64,000 bases of DNA, from NCBI GenBank assembly GCA_027625915.1, contig JANTQA010000070.1, positions 3,663,001 to 3,727,000 of the forward strand. Direction: 5' to 3'. The DNA is from Anaeramoeba flamelloides (Eukaryota; Metamonada; Anaeramoebidae). The notes under the pieces were generated by a model. That model saw only the letters and a program-made list of their open reading frames with translations, did not search any database and was not told the origin of the DNA. How positions within the stretch are numbered: position 1 is the stretch's first letter; each line of letters starts with the position of its first letter. Below, in pieces: positions 20,451 through 29,888 of this stretch. Made by a program: the position numbers and the translations under genes.

Positions 20451-22974
20451 AACTTGGAATTTTCATTTTGGTGCTGATATACAAGTGAAGTCTTTCACTA
20501 TAGTTCCATTATTTTTTATTTTGTAAAATTTTCAGCTAAACAACACCAAAAATAATTATAGCTCATATTTAAATATTAAACAATGGCTGTGAATAATTGA
20601 TCGATAAACTAATAAAGAAAAAAAATCCAAAGAGAATAAAATAAAATGGTTTTAATTTACCATTGGGGAGGATAGTGAAACAAAGGGAATAAAGTTCTAA
20701 AATATTTTTAATTAAGAACCATCCTTAGAAACCAAAAATGAAAAGTAAAATTAATAAAAAGATAAAAAAATTATCTTCAAGGAATAATTTATTATATTAT
20801 TATAAATTAAATCAATAAAATCAATTTATATCTCCTGATATCTTTTATCAAAATGTAATTGGGGTTTTCATAGATAAATTGAGGATCGCCAAATTTTTCA
20901 ACAAATTTTTAAATTGATCAATCAAACAAAATGACTTAACTAAAGGATGATATTATAAAAACTTAATTATATTTTTAATCACAGATTTTCTCTTTAATCG
21001 TTATTATTTCTTTCATTAATTGGGCATACTACTCATTTTCACACTCATTTTCTATTAATGTTTCAAATTATTAACATTTTAGCTTTTTTTTTTACATTTT
21101 TTCACTATTTTTAATAAATAGTTAGTTTTAGACCTTAATCAAAAAATATTAATTTGGAATTGAATCAAGATCCAAAATTTGAAATTTCAATTTAGGAATG
21201 TTAAATAAGTTTAGGTAATCAATATTTGAGCTCGATATTTTTCAAATTACTGTTAAAAATCAATTTTATCATTTCAACTGTGCAGGTACATTTTACCATT
21301 TTTAAAAATTATAATTGCAATAAAATTACTGAAAAGTATTTTTTGAGTGTCATGAGATATAGAAATTTTGAAACCAAAACACCATTCCATACTGGATTGG
21401 TGAAAAGAACATAGAAGTAAATTAAATCAAAGTTGATTCTTTCATTTTTCAATTTTTTGGACATTTTTTTGATTAAATTTTTGGTTTTATTATAATTAGG
21501 TTTTGTGTCTAGAAATGTGTTTATGGTGATGTTTAAAATAAATAAGAAAAATATATCGAAAAAATAGAACCAAAAAGTTGTGTATTTGAAACAAATCCTT
21601 TCCTTTTTTATACCAAACAAGAAAGATCACCTTTCATGATAAATTTATTGAAATCAAGTATAAAAAAAAAAAAAAATATTCTCAAAAAGTATCTTTTTGA
21701 AGATTTATTTTCTTTGTATCTTCTTAATTTGGATGTGGCAAAACAAGTCATTACTTGGAATTTCCAATCTTATTACTATTTAATATTATTTTTAAAAAAT
21801 CTTTTATACAAATTTGGAATCAAGATTCTTTTTTCCAATATTTTTATCAAAAAAAGTCAAAAAAAGGTAGATACTGTTTCAAAGACTAAAAGAAAGGTGC
21901 CAAATTCTTGAGATTAACAAAAAAGTTACAAAAGAATCAACCCAAAATAAATGAATAATTTTAGAAAAAATTTCAATCAAGATTCATAATTATCTTTAGT
22001 TCTCATTTTAATGGAAAATAAATAATGACCAAATCAAACATATAAAACTTTATTTCTCACAAGAAAAATTAAAAAATATTCAATTTTCTAAACCAAAACA
22101 AGTTAAATATGAACCCAATTAAATAGTATTTTGAATTAATTTTGAGAAATTCTTTAGAAATAGTAAGTAATTTTTTTTTGAAAAAAAAATCCAATAGATT
22201 TTTTTCTATTTAGAATGAGAAATAAAAAAGTAAAGAAGAAGTAATTGTAATAAAATTTATCAATAAGAGCAAGTAAAAAATGATTTTTATTTATTTTTTC
22301 TTGATCAAATTTCCCCCCACTTATTTTAAATTTCGATTTTTTTAGTTGGTATCAAAATTTATGATGCTAGGATATTTTACACTCTAGTATTTATTAAAAT
22401 ATCAATATATTTCGTTCAAGAAATGATTTGAATAATTCAGTTTCATATAAATGTGGAACTCAAAATTTGAAAAAATATAATTCCTTTAATAATATTACTG
22501 GCAACAAAGACTTGCTATTGTATAATAATGAAAAGAATAGTAACAACCAAGGTAAAAACTTTTTAAAATCTAAGAAATAAAAACAATTTTTTTAATTTTC
22601 TTTTTCATTAGAAAAAATAGGAAAAAAAAAATTGGTCTTCACTTTTGAAAAAATATTCTTTTTTGGATTTCTTTGATCAGAATTTTTTGACACTTGGCAT
22701 ATACAAAATTTGAAAGTCAAGAATATCACCAATAACATATTTTAATGTTTTGCCCTGTTACAGTGAAAGACTGTTCACTTAAGGTAATTTCTTTTGTTTT
22801 CAAGCTTTTTTCAATTCATCTTATCTCTGGAAAAAACAAACAAATTATTCTGGAATACAAATACAATACAAGACAAACATTTTCTTGAATAAAACAGGAA
22901 TGATTTTTTGATTATTTTTTTAAAAAATTAGGTATGTATTATATGAAAAACTTACAAAATGGAAGGGAGAATTA
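20451..22974. other. Intergenic region between uncertain ORF and RAE1
   Basis: AT-rich with no recognised repeats. The frame 21636-21911 (91 codons, ATG start, Lys/Leu/Phe-rich, ending KTKRKVPNS) is long for this composition and could be a hypothetical protein, but nothing supports it beyond length. The last 300 bases are probably the RAE1 3' untranslated region. Confidence 0.4.
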
Positions 22975-24075
22975 TTATTTGTCCTTGAATAATTCTTTCG
23001 ATTCCATTTCATGTAGACATAGTCTGACTTTCTTTGTTGAATTCTTATAAATGTGGCTGCCTTGGTGCCAATCATAACCGATGGAATATGCGAATATGTT
23101 TCCATCTTTATTATATTGCGAACAACAGATGGGGTTTTCAAATTGGCAGGAGCTGCCGAGCTTGCTTTTGCTAATTTTACACCAAAAAAAAAATCTCCCA
23201 TCGCCCCCACAAGTTGAGAATGTGCCATATTCTGGGTTTACCGAGATTTCGTTAATGGGATAAACATTGTTCTTCTGATGGTGACATTTGAATTGGAAGG
23301 TTTTTTTTGATTTAGTTTTTTCTTCAAAATATTTTACAGAACACCTGCCATCAATGGACCCTATAAAGACTCCATCCCTTTCCTTAAACAATGACGTTGT
23401 TCTTATTTGTCTTGATAAGGGTGATTGAAATCTTTTATATTCCTTTGTGGGCTCATTTAAATCATAAATTATTAACTCGTTTGACGCACACCCCGCCAAC
23501 AAAACAGGGTAAGAATAGTCCATTGTATAAAGCCTTTCTGGTAGTTCCACAACAGCTGCTGCTTCTTGTTGTCGAAAATCCCAATAACGGATCGTCTTGT
23601 CCCATGAACCAGTAATTAAGATCTCGGATCCAAGTTCCTTTGTAAAGAACATACACTTTACAGGTGCGTTATGCTAATTATTACCATGAAGAATGCGGCA
23701 AAGGCCATTTTTTAAAATAAAATAATAAAAAAATTGAAAACATCAGAGAGAAAAAAAAATATTTGAGTTGTTTTGATTGAAATTGAAAAGAACACAATTT
23801 GGGTGATATGTGTGATTCAAATTTGAAGAAAGATCTTTTAAAATCGAAAATTTTGAAAAGATAAAATCGAAAAGTTTTGAAAAAAATTGTTTGTTTACTT
23901 TTCCAACAAGCTGTGTTTGGTTAGACTCAACGTCCCAAACATGAACATTATTGCTACAATCTCCACAAAAAATTTGGGTCCCAGCCTTTAATTAATTAAA
24001 GATCATTAAAAGAATAAATTATGGATGTTCAGGTTGTGATTTTGTTTTTGTTTTGGTTTTTGTTTTTGTTTTTGT

Positions 24076-24118
<43 letters not shown>

Positions 24119-24426
24119 TGTTGGGGGTTGTGTTGTTATTGTTTTGAAGAAGAAAACGTTTTTAGTACAATTCAAAGTAATTTTAATTGATAGAAGAAGA
24201 AATTCTTTACACCATTCCATTTGTTACACAAAATCGGGCTTTGGAAATCACATTTGCTTATCATGTCGACAGAAGAAAAAGGATCCCAAACATTGATCGT
24301 TCCATCCCAAGAGGAACATGCTAGATGGTTCGCTGTGGGGCTCCATGAAATTTGAGTTATAGACTCTGATGGGACACCTTTAAGTTCAATATCGTTTTTG
24401 TTGTGTTGTTCAGTATTTTTGAACAT
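22975..24426 (-). CDS. RAE1: mRNA export factor Rae1/Gle2, WD40 beta-propeller, three exons
   Basis: Nuclear pore-associated WD-repeat protein that binds Nup98 GLEBS motifs and works in mRNA export. Exons on the minus strand are 24426-24211, 23985-23899 and 23673-22975, giving about 333 residues against 368 in animals. Exon 1 (MFKNTEQHNK, then SWDGTINVWD) ends WNG at donor GTAAAG. Exon 2 (after TTAAAG) encodes AGTQIFCGDCSNNVHVWDVE and ends LVGK at donor GTAAAC. Exon 3 (after ATTAG) encodes HNAPVKCMFF, TGSWDKTIRYWD, LPERLYTMDY, the family's SPLSRQIRT, then GNIFAYSIGYDWHQGS, the Rae1 signature near the C-terminus, and stops after KELFKDK. Both introns are phase 0, and the joined protein aligns with the family without gaps at the junctions. 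Both introns are 225 nt. Confidence 0.93.
24041..24120. repeat. (GTTTTT)n microsatellite within RAE1 intron 1
   Basis: About 12 units of a GTTTTT-like hexamer followed by GTTGGGGGTTG on the plus strand, entirely inside the first RAE1 intron. On the coding strand it reads as an A/C-rich tract. Confidence 0.85.
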
Positions 24427-25770
24427 TATTTTTGTTGCTTTTCAACCCTATTGATTCTAAGAGAAACAAAAAAAAAAAAAAAAGAAAAAAAAAAATTCAA
24501 AAAAATGATAGACTTGAATTACTGATTTCTGAAAATTTAGTTAACAGCATCCACTTAGTTATTTGTCTCGCCACTAGTGTTCTCATTTTTGTGATTTTAT
24601 AGCTTTTAAACCCAGTTCTTATCGGAGATCCATTTAGATTTTTGACTAGTTGTGAAAACAAAATTCTCAAACAATTGATTCGTAAAGGCGATTAAAAAGT
24701 CTCTGAAATTTCATCGTTATCTTTAGAATTAATAAAAATATTTTTTTTTTACCCTTTTTGTAACAATTTAACAAAGTTAAAAAATTATTTAATTTCTTAA
24801 ATAAAGAACAAAATATTCATAATAATATCTCTTAAAGTTATCTTGATGTTTTAGTCTAGTGGTGGAATTTTAATATTAGTTCTTCAGAATTAAATTTGAA
24901 AATAAATAATAGTTTTTATAGTAATGAATAAAAAAAAAAAATATTTAAAAAGTGAATAGCTCTTTTCAAACCAAATTATCACAGGAAAAAGAAGTGGTTT
25001 TTTTTTTATGTAAGAATTGAAAATACCAGAGTTTCCATTGGTTAAAGATGAATCTGACTAATCTGTCAGTCAGCAATTCGAAACCGAATGAATTTTTTTG
25101 GAAAAATCAAAACTTTTTTTTTTTTCAATTAAGGTTTTATATATTTTTTATAAACATTCAAATTTGTTACTATGCCAAGATTTTCATCAATAAAAAAACA
25201 TGGATTTTTATTTTGTTAATAGATTTAGATATAATATATAACCAATATAATAGAATTTTTACAGGCATTTAGGGTTTAAAAATTACAAAATCTGGTTAAA
25301 TTAGCAAGTGTAAATGTTCAGATTATTCATTGAACTTGGCTTTCATTTTACCAAGATTTTCATTGAAATAAAATCATTATTTAGTGAATAAAACAATATC
25401 CTTATCTGAATTTTTCCTTTTTTTCTTTTTATATATAATTTATTAACAATTAAACAATTTTTTTTTTGAAAATGTAATTATGTTGAAAAAAGATCGATTA
25501 TTTTTTCTTAACAAATTAAATGGAATGAATCTTAGGAATTAATTTTAAAATGAAGATGGTTTGGGGTTATTATCAGAATTTATAATTGTAAAATATATGA
25601 TTTCAGGTTTAAATTTCTAGAAGGATTTTAGTCTAAGAAAAATAAGAGAATAATTTACAGAAGTTCAATAAAAAAAAATAAATCAAAAAAAAATAAAATT
25701 TTGTAATTACAATAACTTGAAATATTTTTTTTTAGATATAATATTAATTGAAAAGAGAATTTATATTTAT
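24427..25770. other. Intergenic region upstream of RAE1
   Basis: Presumed RAE1 promoter in the first 150 bases, followed by A-rich runs (24463-24510). 25028-25098 is faintly tRNA-like (see rejected items). The 74-codon frame at 25048-25272 is rich in Phe/Ile/Asn and is not called a gene. Confidence 0.4.
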
Positions 25771-25773
25771 AAA

Positions 25774-25974
25774 TCCAGTTCTATTTTTAAGACATAAACT
25801 TTCAACAAAATTTCAGGTATAATAAAAAATCTCAAATTAAGGTATTAAATTGCAATTCTAATAAAATAAAATCATTTGTAAAAAAACAATTCAACTTTTA
25901 TACTTTAATTTGAGATTTTTTGTTGTGTCTTAACTTTTGAAGAAAACTTGTGTCTTTAAAATTGGAACTGAGTG
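25774..25974. mobile_element. Palindromic MITE, copy 4 (diverged)
   Basis: Starts CCAGTTCTATTTTTAAGAC and ends AAATTGGAACTGAGTG followed by TA. The AAATCTCAAATTAAGG block and its complement are kept. It is older than copies 1 and 3 judging by substitutions. Confidence 0.75.
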
Positions 25975-25979
25975 TATAA

Positions 25980-28337
25980 TATTCTAATAGTCTTTCTATC
26001 AAACAAATTATTTATTTATTTAATGGTAAAATTTTCCCTTTGTAAAAAACCATAAGAAATCTAAAAACATCATTAATTTTTAGTGATCAGTTAAAAAACA
26101 AACTTTAGATAGATAAAATTCTAAATTTTAAAGGATTTTTTTTGAATATTAACCAAATTGAGTAAAAAATTCACAAGGTTACATCATATTTTTTGAGAGT
26201 AAAAAAAAAAAAAAAAATTCCTGTATCAATAAATATTTTTTTTTTAGAAAAAAAATTTAAAAAAAAATAATTGTTTGAATACAATTAATTAAGTTCTTAA
26301 TTGTTCAAATTTCTTTTTATATTGGTAATATGTGAATTTTACTTTAAAAAAAAATACAAAAAATTTATAAATTGTTTCGATGGAGTTAGTTCATCTATTT
26401 TATAAATCAAAATACATATTAGATAAAAATAATGTTTTTTTAAACATCTAAGCAAGATTTCATTTTTTTGTTTAAAAATACTACTGCCCTTAAAAACAAA
26501 AACAAGTAACCTATTATTTCAACTAAAAAATCATTTAATTATTGAAAATGGGAAATGAATTTTCTTTTGTAAGTTAGAAAATTTATATTTTGATGGTATA
26601 TTTATTCTGTGTTATTATTTTTCATTATTACTGTAACTGTTTAAAAATCTGTTAAATAACGAAATCGAGATATATGTGATTAGATAATCATAATATTTAG
26701 AAAATTTAACTAAATTTTTCCAATGAAATTTTAATCTATTAAGTAATTTTTTTTTTTTTCTTCTTTCAGATTTTAAAAAAGTTTGTTTTTAGTTTTCAAA
26801 AAATAAAAAAAAAAATGTAAAATAATTTTCAATTTTGAATTGTTTTTTCTGAGAAATTATTTTGTCTTATTGACATTATTTTTAAGAACAATTTAAATAT
26901 TTTTTTGAATTAAGAAAATTATTTTGAATTTTTAGAATGAAATTACTTAATTCCCAAATATCTTCACGAAAAATTTTTTTCAAAAAAATCAACCTCCATT
27001 GTTTGACAAAAACACAATTTCTAAGTATAATTTGTAGATGGGTTTTGAAATTTTTCTGATTTTAACCATAATTCTTAAAATAATATAAATAAATTTTTTT
27101 TCTCTCTCTTTTTTATTTGGTAAATTTTCTTTGTTTATCCTTTCTCACAATAATTAAATAATATAAATATTTTTCAATGAAACTGATATAAATAATTTTT
27201 GGGTTAACAAAAAGAATAATCTCAAAAAAAGAAGAAAAAAATCTTTAATTTTTTTTTATTTATTTATTGATGAGGAAGTGTTAATTACAGTCTAATTGCC
27301 CCTTTACTTTAATTCCCTTTCAGAAATTTAAGCATAAAATCCTAGATTTCACGATTGTTAATTAACGAAAATAATTTTAAGCTATCATAATTTATAAAAT
27401 TTCATTAAAATTTAATTCTTTTAACTTTTTCAGTAAAATTAATCTATATTTTTTATATGAAAAACATACCCATAAAAATTGATCATTATTTTCTATTATT
27501 TCCTTATGTTCATTTTTTTAAAAATAAAGGACAAATTTTATTTGAATTTTTATTTATTACATAATAATATCTATTTAAGTAGTTGGTAAATGTTCTGAAT
27601 TTTAGAATTGTTTAATTTGATGGATAAACTAAATATTTTTGAGTTTAAATTAATTAATTTTGTTTTTTAATTATTTTGAAATGTTTTTTAATCTTTCAAA
27701 TGGTTGAATTCAACAACTCATTATAATAATAATTATAAATTTCTTTTTTTTGAAGTTTTAAACTCTCAAAAAATTTTTAAATTATAAAATCATGTAATAA
27801 AGACGATTTTTTTGCTAATAATGATGAAAATGGTAACAAAAAAGATATTTTTTTATTTAATATTTAATAAAAAAATTCATTAAATTATTTTCTTTATCAG
27901 AAAAAAAATAAAAACATTAGTATATATATATATATATATACAACCTCACTCTACATTCTTTCTTTAATCTCTAATTTCAATTAGAGTTTTTATTGATTGG
28001 AGTGAGACTATCTAATTTTTTATTCGATTTAGCAATTACTAAATAAATTGATAGTGATTTTATTCGAATTATGAATAATTTTTATCATAATTAAATAGTT
28101 TATCAACTAGTTAAATAATTTCTTCAATGAATCATTCCTTTTATGAATCTTTAATCAGGCTTCCAAACAATAATTTTACCTTGATAGTTTTATTTTAACT
28201 GCCCAAGACGTAAAAAAGCCTACAAAAATAATATATTTACAATAAATATAAATCTTTAAGTCAGATTTTATCTTATTTTTGTTCTCAATATACTGTTAAT
28301 TGTAAACTAGAAAAAAAGATTTTTTAACTTATAATAA
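25980..28337. other. Long repeat-poor AT desert
   Basis: No gene found. 27111-27165 resembles the 3' end of the second LINE family (TTTCTTTGTTTATCCTTTCT and CACAATAATTAAATAAT, compare 52035-52110). 27300-27360 resembles the core of the TTAAGGTTTACAAT foldback (CCCTTTCAGAAATTTAAGCA). A (TA)n run lies at 27921-27940. Confidence 0.45.
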
Positions 28338-28533
28338 ACACAACATTAAAGACTCAAACTTCAAATGAAATTTAAAGCTCAAAATAAAATCCCAAAAAAA
28401 GGCTTAAAAAAATCGTATTCTATAAACATAAATTGAGTAAAAGTAAATTTCCTATAAAGTATTATCTAATTTGAATTTTTTTTGTATCTTAAATTTCATT
28501 TAAAGATTGGGTATCAAAAGTGGTAATCGTTGT
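28338..28533. mobile_element. Palindromic MITE, copy 5 (heavily diverged)
   Basis: Retains ACTCAAACTTCAAATGAAAT and, at the other end, AAATTTCATTTAAAGATTGG with AAAAGTGGTAATCGTTG. It is recognisable only by comparison with better copies. Confidence 0.5.
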
Positions 28534-28633
28534 AATATTGATACATTAATTTTTTTTTTCTTACTCTTTTTATAGAAAATACTTTAAAAAATCATTAAAT
28601 ACAAAATAAAGGGAGATCAAAAAGTTAATAGTA

Positions 28634-29081
28634 CAGTCTTTTAAAGGCTACCATAAAATTCTAAATAAAATACAATTGAGTTTTCTATTCTTATTTTCAA
28701 TTTTCAAAAAATTTGGAAATAAGAGTTATTATTCAAAATTAAATAATAATAATTGTGCTATTATTCAAATTTTTGAAACATTAAAAAAAAAAATATCTGA
28801 AGACTCATAAGCACTTAAAAAAAATGGTCAAGAAAAGTAAAAATTTTAAAGATCAGTCAATATTCATATTTTTTTTGCTTTTTTGGACCATTAATTTTTA
28901 AGTTTCATGGGATCTTGAATTTTTTTTTTCAATTTTCCAAAAATTTGAACAATAGCTCATTTATTAAAATATTTTTTTTGAAATAATAACTCTTATATTG
29001 GAATTTTTCGAAAATGGAAAATCTGAATAGAAAACTCAATTGTATTTTATTTAGAATTTTATGGTAGCCTTTGAACTGTTG
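28634..29081. mobile_element. Second TA-flanked palindromic MITE family
   Basis: Starts CAGTCTTTTAAAGGCTACCA and ends GGTAGCCTTTGAACTGTTG, flanked by TA (28632-28633 and 29082-29083). Arms of about 160 bp share CATAAAATTCTAAATAAAAT and AATTGAGTTTTCTATTC. The spacer is about 140 bp. It has the same TA target and CAGT terminus logic as the first family but an unrelated sequence. Confidence 0.82.
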
Positions 29082-29524
29082 TATAATTCAAAAAATAAAT
29101 CAATTTATTTATACTCAAAATAAATTTGTCGAATAATCATAATAGATTATTTTTTATCAAAATTTTATTTTTTTTTCTTATTTCATTAAAAGAATTAAAT
29201 CTTTAATTAATTTATTTAGAATTATTGTAAATCTAATTATACAAAAACCCAATTAATTCTTTTTCTAATTCATATTTCTCATGATAATTAATAAGTTTAT
29301 TTAAATGAAAAATCCATTATTCCATTTCCTGAATTGTATAAAAAAAATATTTTAATAAACCCAATTAAAAGAGCTTGTAAACTTCATTATATCATAATAA
29401 TTATACGTTTTCAATTTAATAAGTTTTCTATTTAGAATTTAAGAATTAAAGAATTACTTGCCACCTTAATTGATTATTTTCAAGAACAAAACTAAAACTT
29501 TTGTATGTTTTCATTTTTTTTTTT

Positions 29525-29888
29525 TTTTGTTTCTTCTTGTTTAGCTCAACAGACCCGGTACCGTGAATAGAATTTCAAACTTTTATCTTTTTTTGATATT
29601 TTTTTCTTGAAGAAAGAAGTTCCAACCCACAACAAAAAAAAGAATAAAAAAAAAAAAAAAGAGATAATTCCCAAATCAACACAACCAAGAGACAAAAACA
29701 ACAAAAAGCAATTGTACTTCGAAACTTTCCAATTCTTTAATTTTTAAAAAAAAAAACAAAAAAAATAAACTAAAAAACTTTCTTCAACCACAACCTTTCT
29801 TAAAAAAAAAAACACAAAAAGACAAATAAAAATAAAATAAAAAAACAAACCAAATAATAACCAAGAGAATTCGAAATAACCTCTCTAA
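29525..29888 (+). promoter_or_regulatory. Probable promoter and A/C-rich 5' leader of the LRR gene
   Basis: Directly before the ATG at 29889 the plus strand is depleted of G and rich in A and C (for example CAACCACAACCTTTC, CAAACCAAATAATAACCAAG), unlike the T-rich intergenic DNA further up. This composition suits an unstructured mRNA leader. GACCCGGTACCGTG at about 29549 is an isolated GC-rich palindrome-like site. Function is inferred from position. Confidence 0.4.

Noticed and set aside
23650-23720. Possible TAG reassignment or in-frame stop in RAE1 (HGNN-stop-HNAPVK)
   Set aside because: The TAG is the 3' splice site of intron 2; splicing from LVGK to HNAPVK gives a gap-free match to the family.
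25028-25098. tRNA-like sequence (TTGGTTAAAG, a CTAAT loop, AATTCGAAACC)
   Set aside because: Anticodon arm is plausible, but T-arm and acceptor stems do not pair; at best an old tRNA pseudogene or SINE head.
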